A stretch of DNA of 64,000 bases from Phaeocystidibacter marisrubri. GTDB taxonomy: Bacteria; Bacteroidota; Bacteroidia; Flavobacteriales; Schleiferiaceae. Every line of letters starts with the position of its first letter. Positions within the stretch are counted from its first letter, which is position 1. Where the stretch lies: the NCBI RefSeq assembly GCF_008933165.1, contig NZ_WBVQ01000002.1, positions 1-64,000 of the forward strand. The letters are read 5' to 3'. Below the pieces are notes generated by a model, which worked only from the letters and a program-made list of their open reading frames with translations, searched no databases and was not told the origin of the DNA. Below, one piece after another: positions 15,846 through 26,500 of this stretch. The position numbers and the translations under genes were made by a program.

Positions 15846-17176
15846 AGAATCTCGACTTAGACGAAATGCTGTCGAATCGCGACGTGCAACCGACGGATAG
15901 TCCGATTGCCGAAGCAGACCGAGCACATCAATGGCACCCTTACACGCAAATGAAGGACTTTGGCTCCCACTTACCTGTGGTAAAAGCCAAAGGCTCAAAG
16001 TTGTATTTGGAAGACGGTCGTGTTCTTATCGATGCGATTTCTTCCTGGTGGGTAAACCTTTACGGTCATGGAAATGAACACATCAAAAAGGCCTTAAACC
16101 GCCAATTTGAATCGGTAGACCACGTGCTTTTTGCAGGTTTCACTCACGCTCCAGCTACGCGAGTTGCGGAATTGCTACTCCCCCACCTACCCGGAAAAAT
16201 GAACCGATTGTTCTTCAGTGACAACGGATCTACTTCAGTAGAGGTCGCCATGAAAATGGCCCTCCAATATTTTTACAACCAAGGAGAAAACCGCCGACTC
16301 CTCTTGGCATTTGAAGACGCCTATCACGGCGATACCTTCGGAGCCATGGCCACGGGAGGTTTGGGCGTATTCAACAACGCATTCTCAGACATGCTTCCCA
16401 AAGTGGTGCGCATACCCGTTCCAAGCGCGAACGGATTGGATGCTACCCTTGAAGCTCTTCACGCCTTGCCGCTTCACGAAGTTGCCGGCTTCATCTACGA
16501 GCCATTGGTTCAAGGCGCTGCAGGAATGGTATTTTATGAGGCCAACGACTTGGATAAAATCCTCAACACTGTAAAGAACACTGGAGCATTCCTCATTGCC
16601 GATGAAGTCATGACAGGTTTTGGTCGACTTGAAACGATGTTTGCCTCTGAGCAAATGGAGGTCCGGCCAGATATCATGTGCCTTTCCAAAGGTCTTACTG
16701 GAGGCGTTCTCCCTATGGGATTAACTACCGCTACCGAAGAGGTGTTTAAAGGCTTCTATTCGGATGACCGTTCCAAAGCCTTGATGCACGGACATTCCTT
16801 TACCGCAAATCCACTAGGTTGCGCCGCTGCCATTGCCGGTTTAGAACTTTGGGCTTCGCCCGATATTCAAGCGAGTAGACAACAACTGATGACGCTTCAA
16901 AGCGAGGCCGCCCTAGAACTAGAGCAACACCCTGCGGTGGATAGCGTTCGCGTAAAAGGCACATTGCTCGCTATCAACATAAAAACAAACAGCGATTCTG
17001 AGCATTACGGAGCATTCCGAGACCAGCTCTACGCCTACTTTACCAATCACGGCGTACTACTGCGACCTCTTGGAAATGTGATCTACACTCTTCCTCCTTT
17101 CACCACATCAGAATCTGAAATGAAACACATCTACGATATCATTCGCGGATGTTTAGACACCCTGATTGAAGCATGA
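15830..17176 (+). CDS. bioA: adenosylmethionine-8-amino-7-oxononanoate aminotransferase (BioA)
   Basis: Class III PLP aminotransferase converting KAPA to DAPA. 448 residues. Signatures: WHPYTQM near residue 34, SSWWVNLYGHGNEHI, FSDNGSTSVEVAMKMA, the cofactor Asp in IADEVMTGFGR, and the PLP lysine in LSKGLTGG (K287). The ATG at 15830 overlaps bioD by 16 nt; Met13 (MLSNRDVQ) is an alternative. Its stop overlaps the next gene by 4 nt. Confidence 0.93.
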   Translation: MAGGVKNLDLDEMLSNRDVQPTDSPIAEADRAHQWHPYTQMKDFGSHLPVVKAKGSKLYLEDGRVLIDAISSWWVNLYGHGNEHIKKALNRQFESVDHVLFAGFTHAPATRVAELLLPHLPGKMNRLFFSDNGSTSVEVAMKMALQYFYNQGENRRLLLAFEDAYHGDTFGAMATGGLGVFNNAFSDMLPKVVRIPVPSANGLDATLEALHALPLHEVAGFIYEPLVQGAAGMVFYEANDLDKILNTVKNTGAFLIADEVMTGFGRLETMFASEQMEVRPDIMCLSKGLTGGVLPMGLTTATEEVFKGFYSDDRSKALMHGHSFTANPLGCAAAIAGLELWASPDIQASRQQLMTLQSEAALELEQHPAVDSVRVKGTLLAINIKTNSDSEHYGAFRDQLYAYFTNHGVLLRPLGNVIYTLPPFTTSESEMKHIYDIIRGCLDTLIEA

Positions 17177-18297
17177 AACCGGTCTACATAAACGACATCG
17201 GCTTCATAGCCAATTTGGGAATCGATCCCCTATCTGCATGGGAAAAGGCCCTCTCGGGAGAATCAACCTTCACACAACTGGAAGGCTACCCTGTGGCTCG
17301 AGTAGAACACAGCGCATTTGCTGAATTCGCTCCAGACTACAAGCCCTACCGAAAGTTGGATAGAAGTACTCAACTTGCACTCTTTGCTTCACAACAGTTG
17401 AGTCGATTGAAGAAAGATCAATCCACCCTCATAGCCATTGGCTCCTCTCGAGGCGCCACGGAAACTTGGGAAAAGGCATACGAGAATTATACAGATTCTG
17501 GCGCTTCCCATCTATTGGATTCGCCGACCACCACTGCTGGACAGCTCGCTTCAAACGTTGGAGCTTATTTGCAGATGAACAGCCACGTGGATATCGACCA
17601 AAGCATCACATGTGCGAGTGGACTCAGAGCTGTGGCTGATGCATGTGCTTGGCTCAACGCTGGATTTGTATCGCAGGCCATTGCCGGAGGCGCCGAGGCA
17701 CCGATTACCCCATTCACGCTTAGCCAGATGAAAGCCCTTAAGATTGTAGGTGGCGAAGGCGAATGGCCGTGTAGAGCTCTGGACCCAAATCTCAACACCA
17801 ACACCATGGTACTGGGAGAAGGCTCTGTTTTGCTCCACCTATCCACCGAAGCGTCAGAAGATGCCGCAAGGATTGTAGGGGTAGGATTTGGTACTGAAAC
17901 CGGAATGTCGGCTACCGGACTCTCCCCCGATGGTCAGTGTTTGCAATCGTCCATGAAGATGGCCTGCAAGATAGCCGGCTGGGATAAACCCGACGCCATT
18001 ATCGCACACGCTCCTGGAACCATCAAAGGAGATCGTTCAGAAATAGCGGGAATTCACACACTTTTCGGTGAAGATATTCCCGTGACATCCTCCAAATATT
18101 TAACCGGGCATTGCTTCGGCTCTTCCGGCCCCGTAAGTATCTGGATGGCAATTCAAATGATGAAAAACAACCGTTGGATGCGTCCAGATTGGGCACCCCA
18201 ACATGAACCCGAAACTCTAAACAGAATTATCGTAAACGCTGTTGGCTTTGGCGCCAATGCCGTAAGTTTAGCGATTGAATACAACTCAGCACGATGA
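17173..18297 (+). CDS. beta-ketoacyl synthase-like protein in the biotin operon
   Basis: 374 residues with the thiolase-fold ketosynthase layout of the FabB/FabF type. Active-site Cys is in SITCASG (C147); the second histidine is in TGHCFGSSG (H313), preceded by K308. The first histidine lies in AHAPGT (H279), not the usual NAHGT, so the pocket is atypical. Translational overlaps with bioA (ATGA, 17173) and bioB (18294) tie it to biotin synthesis. No BioC, BioH, BioG or BioZ is seen here, so it may help supply the pimeloyl chain (inference). Shorter than a typical FabF (about 410). Confidence 0.8.
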   Translation: MKPVYINDIGFIANLGIDPLSAWEKALSGESTFTQLEGYPVARVEHSAFAEFAPDYKPYRKLDRSTQLALFASQQLSRLKKDQSTLIAIGSSRGATETWEKAYENYTDSGASHLLDSPTTTAGQLASNVGAYLQMNSHVDIDQSITCASGLRAVADACAWLNAGFVSQAIAGGAEAPITPFTLSQMKALKIVGGEGEWPCRALDPNLNTNTMVLGEGSVLLHLSTEASEDAARIVGVGFGTETGMSATGLSPDGQCLQSSMKMACKIAGWDKPDAIIAHAPGTIKGDRSEIAGIHTLFGEDIPVTSSKYLTGHCFGSSGPVSIWMAIQMMKNNRWMRPDWAPQHEPETLNRIIVNAVGFGANAVSLAIEYNSAR

Positions 18298-19367
18298 ATA
18301 AAACCTGGACTCGACAAGAAATTGTAGACCTGTACAACACTCCACTTTTGGACTTGGTGTACCAGGCTGCCACTGTTCACCGCGAGAATAACAACCCGAA
18401 CGAAGTTCAAATCTCTACACTTCTTTCTGTAAAAACAGGAGGTTGTCCGGAGGACTGCGGATATTGTCCGCAATCTGCCCGCTACTCTACAGGAGTGGAA
18501 GGAGAAGATTTGATGACGGTTCCCCACGTAAAAGCGCAGGCCCTTCGCGCAAAATCCAACGGTTCGTCACGTCTATGCATGGGCGCCGCTTGGAGAAACG
18601 TTAAAGACGGCCCTGAATTCGATCAGGTGCTCGACATGGTACGCACGGTAAACGAAGTAGGATTGGAAGTGTGTTGTACACTGGGAATGATCACCGAGAA
18701 CCAAGCCAAGCGTTTGGAAGAAGCGGGATTGCACAGCTACAATCACAACCTAGACTCTTCCGAAGAATACTACAAGGAAGTGATCTCAACACGTGATTAC
18801 GAAGACCGATTGGAAACGATCGGCAACGTGCGTAAAACGGGTATCAATGTATGTTCAGGTGGGATCATCGGAATGGGAGAAAGCATTGAAGACCGCGCAG
18901 GTATGCTCGAAACCTATTCCAAAATGGAGAACCCCCCAGAAAGTGTGCCGATCAATGCATTGGTTTCGGTAGAAGGAACTCCAATGGAAGAGCAGGAAAC
19001 CATCTCCATGTGGGATATGATTCGCATGGTTGCAACAACCCGCATCGTTCTTCCTAAAACGCAAGTTCGCCTTTCAGCAGGTAGAACGGAGATGAGCAAA
19101 GAAGGTCAGGCTTTCTGCTTTATGGCAGGTGTGAGTTCCATCTTTGCGGGAGACAAGCTTCTCACCACTCCAAATCCCGATGTAAACGAAGACATGGAAT
19201 TGTTCAAGATCTTGGGCATCACTCCAAAAGCTCCATTTGCAGATAAAGCTCAACCAGTTTCGATTCCAAAAGATCAAATGACTCCAGCGCTAGGCGAAAA
19301 GCCAAAATGGCGCCGACCAGGTCATGAGATTGAACGAAACCTTGAAAAGCAAGCGAGTAGAAAATAA
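18294..19367 (+). CDS. bioB: biotin synthase (BioB)
   Basis: Radical SAM enzyme inserting sulfur into dethiobiotin. 357 residues. The radical SAM cluster motif CPEDCGYC has C51, C55 and C58. Further family marks are YNHNLDSSEEYY, the GGIIGMGE turn and the RLSAGR motif with the arginine ligand of the auxiliary cluster. The C-terminus carries a charged extension after residue 320. Last gene of the operon, followed by a clear terminator. Confidence 0.95.
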   Translation: MNKTWTRQEIVDLYNTPLLDLVYQAATVHRENNNPNEVQISTLLSVKTGGCPEDCGYCPQSARYSTGVEGEDLMTVPHVKAQALRAKSNGSSRLCMGAAWRNVKDGPEFDQVLDMVRTVNEVGLEVCCTLGMITENQAKRLEEAGLHSYNHNLDSSEEYYKEVISTRDYEDRLETIGNVRKTGINVCSGGIIGMGESIEDRAGMLETYSKMENPPESVPINALVSVEGTPMEEQETISMWDMIRMVATTRIVLPKTQVRLSAGRTEMSKEGQAFCFMAGVSSIFAGDKLLTTPNPDVNEDMELFKILGITPKAPFADKAQPVSIPKDQMTPALGEKPKWRRPGHEIERNLEKQASRK

Positions 19368-19371
19368 TCAC

Positions 19372-19402
19372 AAACCCTTCGGAGAAATTCGAAGGGTTTT
19401 TT
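19372..19402 (+). terminator. terminator of the biotin operon
   Basis: The stem aaacccttcg/cgaagggttt with loop gagaaatt is followed by a T run, 4 nt after the bioB stop. Confidence 0.9.
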
Positions 19403-19460
19403 CTTTCTGCACGCAGACGTCTTCTGCCTTTGATACAACACGGCAAGAGCTTACATTTGA

Positions 19461-21530
19461 ATGGAATCCCCTTCTATGAAGAAGTTTACCCTTTTCTTGC
19501 AAAAGCACTCACAGATTCTCTACAATCTGTTTTTGTTCCTCGTTGCGGCGATGTGCGTTCTCTACGTACTCCCCGATCAAGGTCGGTTTAAGTACGAATA
19601 CGAAGTTGGGCAACCTTGGTTGCACGATGATCTGGAATCTCCATTCAATTTCCCTTTGTATAAAGTGAAGTCAGAGATCCGCGCGGAACGCGAAGCCTGG
19701 GAGGAATCCTACCCTCTTTACTTTGAAAAAAACAACGACATCGAAACCGTTTCCCAAGAGAAATGGACCGAGCGCATACAGCGCCTCCCTTACGATTCGG
19801 CTTTTCAATCCGCAGATGCCGACCGTCTCGGAAAGCTGTACTTAGATGCGCTGTACTCTGAAGGAATCCTCACGCCTCCATCCACCTCTGGCGCCAAAGA
19901 GCGCATCTGGTACTTGGCAAACCGCGGGGTCTTCGTTCAGGTAGATCCCGATCAATTTATCGAACCTAAGCGAGCAACATCCCTCCTCAAGAGTTACATC
20001 GACACCATTGGCAATCCCCAGCTGAGATCGGTACTGGCCTCCAACCTTCCCGATATGATTCGTCCGAACATCACTTTCGATTCGGATCTAACCACTCGGA
20101 AAAAGAATCAGTATTTGAACAGCATATCTCCAACCGAAGGATTGGTAAGCGAAGGTGAAATTATCGTGTACAGTGGTCAGGTAGTAGATGCCACCATAGA
20201 ACAACGCATTGCCAGTTTTAGGAGAACGTTGGAAGGAACCAGCAACAGCTCTTCACACTGGGTTGTACTGGTGGGGCACTTCACCCTCACAGCCATTGTG
20301 CTCGTTATGCTCTTCCTCTTTTTGCGCCAATTCCGTCCACAAATCTTGGTCAACAGCAATAGTCTCACCTTGATTTTGGTCAGTTTGGTCGGCATGGTCC
20401 TCTTGGCCGACCTCGTTATTTCCTACGATCAATCGCTGATTTACATCATTCCATTCCCGCTGGTTCCCATCATCATGCGCAGTTTTTACGACACGCGTTT
20501 GGCCCTCTTCATTCACTTGATGGTCATTATGATTGTGGGACTCGTCGCACCGAATTCCTTCGAATTCATCTTCCTCCAGTTCATGGCGGGCATCTTCTCC
20601 ATCGTAACGGTTTCATCGTTGTATAGGAGATCACAGTTATTCATGGCCTCCGCCAAAATCACCGTCATTTACATCTTGTCGTACTTCGCTTTCACCCTTA
20701 TTCGAGGTGATGTGACCAACAGTGAACACCTATACGAATACGGCTACTTTGCATTAAATGGCCTAATGAGTGTGATGATGGCCTTCCCACTCATCTTCAT
20801 TTTTGAGAAGATGTTCAGCTTGGTGAGTGACCTAACCTTGCTTGAGCTCGGCGATACCAATTCGCCACTCTTGCGTGAACTTCGACTCAAAGCTCCGGGC
20901 ACCTTCCAGCACTCGCTTCAGGTGGCCAATTTAGCCGAGAGCGTGATTGACGACATTGGAGGAAACAGCATGTTAGTCAGAACCGGTGCTTTGTATCACG
21001 ACATTGGAAAAATGCTCAACCCCATCTACTTTGTAGAAAATCAAAACACCGGTATTAACCCACACGACGACCTTGACTCGCTAGAGAGCGCCGAGATCAT
21101 AGTAGATCACGTACTAGAAGGAATCGTTTTGGCCAAATCCAAGCGCATCCCCGACATGGTGATCGACTTCATTCGCACCCACCACGGCACCACTCGTGTA
21201 GAATATTTCTACAGAAAATACAGCGCTGAACACGAGGGAGAATTACCCGAAGAAATTGCGGCTAAATTCAAGTATCCCGGTCCAAAACCCTTCAGTAAAG
21301 AAACCGCGGTACTGATGATGTCGGACACCGTAGAAGCTGCCACGCGCAGTTTGGTTCAACCCACGGCAGAACAGCTCGCGGGAATGGTCGACAAATTGAT
21401 CGATCACCAGCAGAGTTCAGGGCAATTTGACAATGCAAATATCACCCTTGGAGAAATTTCTCGCGCTCGTCAGATCCTGAAAAAGAAGCTGATGAGTATT
21501 CATCACCTCAGAGTTGAATATCCAGATTAA
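19461..21530 (+). CDS. pgpH: 7TM-HD domain phosphodiesterase, PgpH type
   Basis: 689 residues. An N-terminal membrane anchor (about 15-35) is followed by an extracytoplasmic domain (about 40-265), about seven membrane segments (275-460) and a cytosolic HD domain (about 475-670). The metal-binding motif YHDIGKMLNP is near 512 and a histidine pair IRTHHGTTRVEYFY follows. Proteins of this 7TMR-HD family hydrolyse cyclic di-AMP in other bacteria. Met6 (MKKFTLFLQKHS) is an equally good start. Stands alone between bioB and tRNA-Ser. Confidence 0.88.
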   Translation: MESPSMKKFTLFLQKHSQILYNLFLFLVAAMCVLYVLPDQGRFKYEYEVGQPWLHDDLESPFNFPLYKVKSEIRAEREAWEESYPLYFEKNNDIETVSQEKWTERIQRLPYDSAFQSADADRLGKLYLDALYSEGILTPPSTSGAKERIWYLANRGVFVQVDPDQFIEPKRATSLLKSYIDTIGNPQLRSVLASNLPDMIRPNITFDSDLTTRKKNQYLNSISPTEGLVSEGEIIVYSGQVVDATIEQRIASFRRTLEGTSNSSSHWVVLVGHFTLTAIVLVMLFLFLRQFRPQILVNSNSLTLILVSLVGMVLLADLVISYDQSLIYIIPFPLVPIIMRSFYDTRLALFIHLMVIMIVGLVAPNSFEFIFLQFMAGIFSIVTVSSLYRRSQLFMASAKITVIYILSYFAFTLIRGDVTNSEHLYEYGYFALNGLMSVMMAFPLIFIFEKMFSLVSDLTLLELGDTNSPLLRELRLKAPGTFQHSLQVANLAESVIDDIGGNSMLVRTGALYHDIGKMLNPIYFVENQNTGINPHDDLDSLESAEIIVDHVLEGIVLAKSKRIPDMVIDFIRTHHGTTRVEYFYRKYSAEHEGELPEEIAAKFKYPGPKPFSKETAVLMMSDTVEAATRSLVQPTAEQLAGMVDKLIDHQQSSGQFDNANITLGEISRARQILKKKLMSIHHLRVEYPD

Positions 21531-21538
21531 AAAAAGGC

Positions 21539-21568
21539 TTGTCAGAATCACATTGTGTGTTATATTTG
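21539..21568 (+). promoter_or_regulatory. promoter of tRNA-Ser
   Basis: TTG at 21539-21541, 19 bp spacer, TATATTTG at 21561-21568: a perfect Bacteroidota primary-sigma promoter placed 10 bp before the tRNA. Confidence 0.8.
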
Positions 21569-21578
21569 CAGCCCCCAC

Positions 21579-21665
21579 GGTGAGGTGGGTGAGTGGCTGA
21601 AACCAGCAGTTTGCTAAACTGCCGAACGTGCAAGCGTTCCGGGGGTTCGAATCCCCCTCTCACCG
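21579..21665 (+). tRNA. tRNA-Ser(GCT)
   Basis: 87 nt class II tRNA with a long variable arm. Acceptor GGTGAGG pairs with CTCTCACC apart from the discriminator G; the anticodon loop TTTGCTAA gives GCT; T arm GGTTCGAATCC. CCA is not encoded. Its last 14 nt are the start of a direct repeat found again 11.1 kb downstream. Confidence 0.96.
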
Positions 21666-21874
21666 CGAAACTTGAAAACCCCGCAAAGCAATGCTTTGTG
21701 GGGTTTTTACTTTTTAGAGCTTTCCTCAAAGCTCCGCTTTGAAAGGAAAGAAATGAAAAGTAAAAACTAGGATACGACGAAGGAGTAGCCATGGGTTTTC
21801 ATGTTTAGCACAGGTTTCCTCTCATGGGATCACAACCGAAGAACAGCGGAGGTTGTAATCCCCAAGCACCCTTT
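21652..21874 (+). repeat. direct repeat copy 1: tRNA-Ser 3' end plus 209 bp downstream
   Basis: Begins in the tRNA-Ser T arm and acceptor strand and runs through a terminator hairpin (21675-21708), the aaagctccgcttt palindrome and a gggatcacaacc/ggttgtaatccc inverted repeat. It aligns without gaps to 32767-32989 at an offset of 11115 bp, with a single mismatch in the first 138 bp (t21768 versus c32883) and scattered ones later. It fills most of the gene-free stretch up to 21981. Confidence 0.9.
21675..21708 (+). terminator. terminator of tRNA-Ser
   Basis: The stem aaaccccgcaaag/ctttgtggggttt, with one G-U pair and loop caatg, is followed by T residues. Also present in the second repeat copy at 32790-32823. 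Confidence 0.85.
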
Positions 21875-21981
21875 ATTGAACTATTCAAATGAGAAGCTTG
21901 TAGAGTTCAACTCCAGAAGAATTTTAAGAGTGATGGAAATCAAACAATATGTGGAAGAATGCGGAATCCCTGAATAACGAT

Positions 21982-23475
21982 TCACTCTATTATAATTAAC
22001 TTTTCGGTATGTAAAACACTGAGGTGTTCATTTCTTATTGTAATAAAATAGACTCCCGCCTTCTCAATTGAGAGCTTCATCGGACTTTGATTGATGACAT
22101 TCTTCAAAACAATACGCCCATAGATGTCTGTTAACTCAAATGAAACTCGAGCATTCACAAAATCTTCGGCAATTTCGAGATGGAAATCTTGTTTACTTGG
22201 GTTTGGATAAACTGAAAACGCTTGAAGATTTGACTCTTCCGTAATATTTAAACCACAATTGACAGAGTCACATCCTTGAAGATCAATCCGGAATAGCCAG
22301 TTATCTATATCGCTTGTAACTGTCCAACCAGTATGAACTAGCATTCCACTAGAGTCTTGCTGAAAATCATCAACATTGGACAATCCTGCGGTAAATGGAT
22401 ACTCGTATGAAGTGGACCATAAGCTATCTAATTGAGGCGTGAACCTAAAGCCTAATCCATAGGCAACGTCATAAACTCCACTTACGTAGTAAGACCCATC
22501 TTGAAGTCTAATTAATCCTTCGGCAATTATTGGTGTTGATCCCCAATTAAACTCTCTTTCATTCAGAACAACACCATTGCTGTCTAGAATACCAACATTG
22601 AGAATTGGGTTCCATTGTGTCGGATTAATACTGAAATTTTGAACGAAGGTGAATGTTCCATCATAATTTGACGTCAAATACATCCCGTCGATACCTCGAG
22701 TCCTGGTGAAGTGTTTCCTCCAATAAAGATGCCCATCGGCTTGACTGATTTTTGCGACAAAAGCTTCATTTAACGAGGATGTTGAATAAATATGATCAGG
22801 ACCAACTACAAAGATTCCTCCATTATTATCGATGACGATTTGGGAAGGTGAAAGTCCATTATTTCGGTTCATATCGATATCTGGGATTTCAGTCTCCCAA
22901 ATCAAGTTGAAATTTGTATCTAACCTTGAAATAACACTCCCAATCTTCCAATACCCTGGTTGTTGTGGATCAGTTCCGTTATAATAGCCATGAAGAGATG
23001 ACATAATAAAGGTTGAATCAGAATCAAATACGATATCTGTTGCGAAAAGAGAATTTCTTAATGATGTACTGTAAACTGTAGAAACAATAGTATCAGATAG
23101 ATCATTGGCAACCTTATGTAACAAAATCTCAGATGTGTCATTGCCAGGAATATGATTAAAACCATTGTTAATAGCATGATAGAAGCTTCCCTGATGATAG
23201 GTAAAGCATTTTATGCAATTTGTATTGAAATAATAAGACGGGTCATATTCTAACGTCAGAGTATCTAAAACAAGACCATTTGTATCCAATCTGGCATATT
23301 GAAAGGAAAGCGGTGAAACATTATTAGTAATATTCGCTACATAGTAGTAATCGCCGACTACCTCAATTGAGGCATCAGAATTATGTGCGATATGGTTGGC
23401 AACATTCGTGTAAGGCAATTGCCCATTCACTGATAAAGAAAAAAGACCTAAGACCGCTATTACAATTGACTTCAT
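21982..23475 (-). CDS. secreted T9SS cargo protein with C-terminal sorting domain
   Basis: 497 residues. Signal peptide MKSIVIAVLGLFSLSVNG-Q at 1-19. The body consists of beta-strand repeats with D-x-N and W-x-x-x motifs that suggest a propeller-like structure. The last 85 residues (FSVYPNPSKQDFHLEI through ITIRNEHLSVLHTEKLIII) are a type A Por secretion sorting domain, which directs export by the type IX secretion system across the outer membrane. Function unknown. A terminator separates it from the upstream 1231-residue gene, so it has its own promoter. Confidence 0.85.
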   Translation of the reverse strand: MKSIVIAVLGLFSLSVNGQLPYTNVANHIAHNSDASIEVVGDYYYVANITNNVSPLSFQYARLDTNGLVLDTLTLEYDPSYYFNTNCIKCFTYHQGSFYHAINNGFNHIPGNDTSEILLHKVANDLSDTIVSTVYSTSLRNSLFATDIVFDSDSTFIMSSLHGYYNGTDPQQPGYWKIGSVISRLDTNFNLIWETEIPDIDMNRNNGLSPSQIVIDNNGGIFVVGPDHIYSTSSLNEAFVAKISQADGHLYWRKHFTRTRGIDGMYLTSNYDGTFTFVQNFSINPTQWNPILNVGILDSNGVVLNEREFNWGSTPIIAEGLIRLQDGSYYVSGVYDVAYGLGFRFTPQLDSLWSTSYEYPFTAGLSNVDDFQQDSSGMLVHTGWTVTSDIDNWLFRIDLQGCDSVNCGLNITEESNLQAFSVYPNPSKQDFHLEIAEDFVNARVSFELTDIYGRIVLKNVINQSPMKLSIEKAGVYFITIRNEHLSVLHTEKLIIIE

Positions 23476-23490
23476 GAAAATAATTTAAAC

Positions 23491-23521
23491 AAAAAAGCGA
23501 CCGGAAAAGCATCCGGTCGCT
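23491..23521 (-). terminator. terminator of the 1231-residue secreted protein gene
   Basis: On the minus strand the stem agcgaccgga/tccggtcgct is followed by six T residues, 22 nt after the stop at 23543. Confidence 0.85.
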
Positions 23522-23542
23522 AAAGTTTAATAATCTAATTAC

Positions 23543-26500
23543 TTATTGAAGAATGATATTACCGCTGTAAAGCGTTGTCTCATCATTTCTCATTTTTATC
23601 ACATACACTCCTGCAGGTTGTTCATTCAAGTCAATTACTGAGAAAGATCGAGATACATCTTTGATCACCTCTGTGTGAACAATTTGACCTGTGATTGATA
23701 CAACTTCTACAGTCACTGACTCAGCAGTCATAAGATCGATTGGATTCCATTCCAAAGTTACTACACCATTTGAAGGATTAGGGTAAACTTCTGCTGAAAC
23801 ACTAGGAACTAATGGACGGTCTGAATTAATGTTGGCAGATTCCGCTGACATCTTGAAAGAACCGGCACCAGTCATTACTGGCTCAATATAATCAGTATTC
23901 ACCCCATTCAAATGAAGCAACGCTTTTGCTTTTTGAACCGAAGCCCCTGTTCCACTATTATACACATCCTCAAGTGCTGTAAGTGAAGCAGCTGATAAGG
24001 AATGCATTGGTGTACCATTCTCTTTAGCCGCAATGATCACATCATAAAAAGCTACTGTAGAATTATAGATACTAGTTTCGTATGAATTCAACGAATAATT
24101 AACAGGAATGTTATTAAGAACACTTTGAGCATTAGTCAATTCACCCTCTGCAAGATGAATCTCAGCTAACAGGTATTGATAGCTAGGCATTGATTCACTT
24201 GATAAGAAAGACAATAGATTTGACTTTTCAGTCTCAATCGAAGCAAGACATCCACTAATGTAATCGTCTTTCGCTTGATCAAGACTACCTATGGTATAAG
24301 ATATCTCTGCTTGCAAAACATCAAACGCTGAAATAGTCTGAGTCTCATTCTCAATATCATCCAAAGTTTGTTGAGACAATGCTGGATCTCTATTGACTAG
24401 CGCCTCCCATATCTCAGGATTTCTAGCACCATGTGGATTTGCTACAAATACATTTCTCAATGCTAATTCAGGAAAATCAGGCTTCTCCAATAATTCCATT
24501 AACAAATAGTCCTCCACATATGGAGAGGCATCCATAAGAGATATGTACAAATCCTGATATTCTTGTTGATCATCAGCAAATAATACTTCAGCCTCAAGAG
24601 CTGCAGTATTCCCTCCATTTATAAACTGAGTTCTTAGGCTATTATTAGAGCTTAACTGAGACTCCATACTTGTAATCTCGTTGCCCAATGTCGGCAAGTC
24701 ATAAGACTCAGACTCAGGCTCATCCCCACAATAAGTTGTCGGATCATACCCTACTGTATTGTTAGTGATATTCTTGATAACATCAATTGTCACATACGTT
24801 GGATCCACTAATGGTGTAGATGCCTCATATGAATAGATTACGAATGACTTAGACAAGTTCGAAATCTGAGTCGAACCTGAATACACATTGTCAAAAGTAT
24901 TATGAGGAAGTGTAGCAACAGTTGACTGATCATAACCTTGAAGCATACTTACACCGGTGTTCTGAGTGAGAACTACTGCATCCACATGGATATCAACATC
25001 CTCTCCGTAAGTTGTTCCCCATTGATTAGTGTACCCGAAGTGGTTACATTGGAAATACAATCCAGGCTTTGAATTATCTGCACCATTCATGTTATCTCCA
25101 ATAGCTTGGATTCCGTAATCAAAGTTATCGAACTCATTAGCATAAACTCTATTCACAACGGGACCAGAGTTTGCTACGATCAAACCTACAGATAACTCAG
25201 TACCTGACTCAACGGTAGCCTTGAAAGAGTTTTGACGAACATCAAACTTTCCACATTGATCAACATACACTCCATACCTTGCAGTTTGAGCTACTGGCGG
25301 CTGCCCCCCTGGAAAGGCTATGTAGGAATTGGGAACATCAATATGATTGTCAACGATATGAACACCTGCAACTAATCCAGAAACATATACACCATGTAGA
25401 TTATTCTTAAAATCAGTGTTTTTCACATTAACAATGTCATCGCTTAATGATTCCAGAGAGTAGTTTTCACTTCTAATTCCTTCAGCAAAACCTTCAACTT
25501 TTGAACGCTGGAAAGGCAATCCTCCCTCATTGATAGAAAAAATTGAGTTTTGAGCAAAAATCGCTTGAGCGTAGTTGATGTAGTCTCCTGTATTCTCATT
25601 CAAGAATTCACAACCTTCAAAGTCAATACCAATACACTCATACATTGAAACGGCTGAAATCATTGCATCATGACGATAATCATCAGTTTTTCTAAAGGTT
25701 GAGTTAACCAAATTAGAATAGTAACCGTAATTATTATCATTAGAGAATTTATGTGGCAAATATTGAATGTCACGTCTATTATTTCTAAACTCTGCTCCAT
25801 TCAATAAAACAATACCTCCTTGAGTTCCCCACTGCCAGTTTCCGCTTTGATCAATACCAATAGTGGTAACAGCGTCACGAGCATGCTCAATTGCGCCGTT
25901 CAATACTCTTAATGTTCCTTGAGTATTCAAACTCTGAGCAGTATTATTATCTCCTTCAAGATATACACCGCCCCATGTCCCATTAGAAGGCCCATCGTCC
26001 GCAGTGATTATTCCTCCTTCAATATATAATTGTCCACCAGGTTTAACAATAATACGTGCCTGCTGAACCATCGTCAATCGACATTTAATTGTAAGGATAA
26101 CACCTGGGTTAATTACGATATCAGAGTAAACCTTCATTCGAAAATCCCAAGTCTCACTAGTACTTACAACTAATGGAGTCTCCGAATATCCTGTAGTTGC
26201 CTTGCTGACGTTATTAAGCGAAATTGCTCTGTGCGAGCGACCAGCTTGCATTGGCGACATGTAATGCTGAGCATTAGATGCCATAATATTATTGGTTATC
26301 CCATCATTGTCAGAAAGAAACGGATCTCCAACAATACCAGGATAACATGGTGAAGGAGAACACCAAGGTGCATCAAAAATATCAGATAAGAAGTCCGGAT
26401 TATTTGTGTTCAATGACTCAGTACAATTGTTTTGAATCGGATTCACATGACACAATCCTATGATATGCCCTAACTCATGTTTAAGGTGATGAGCCAAACT

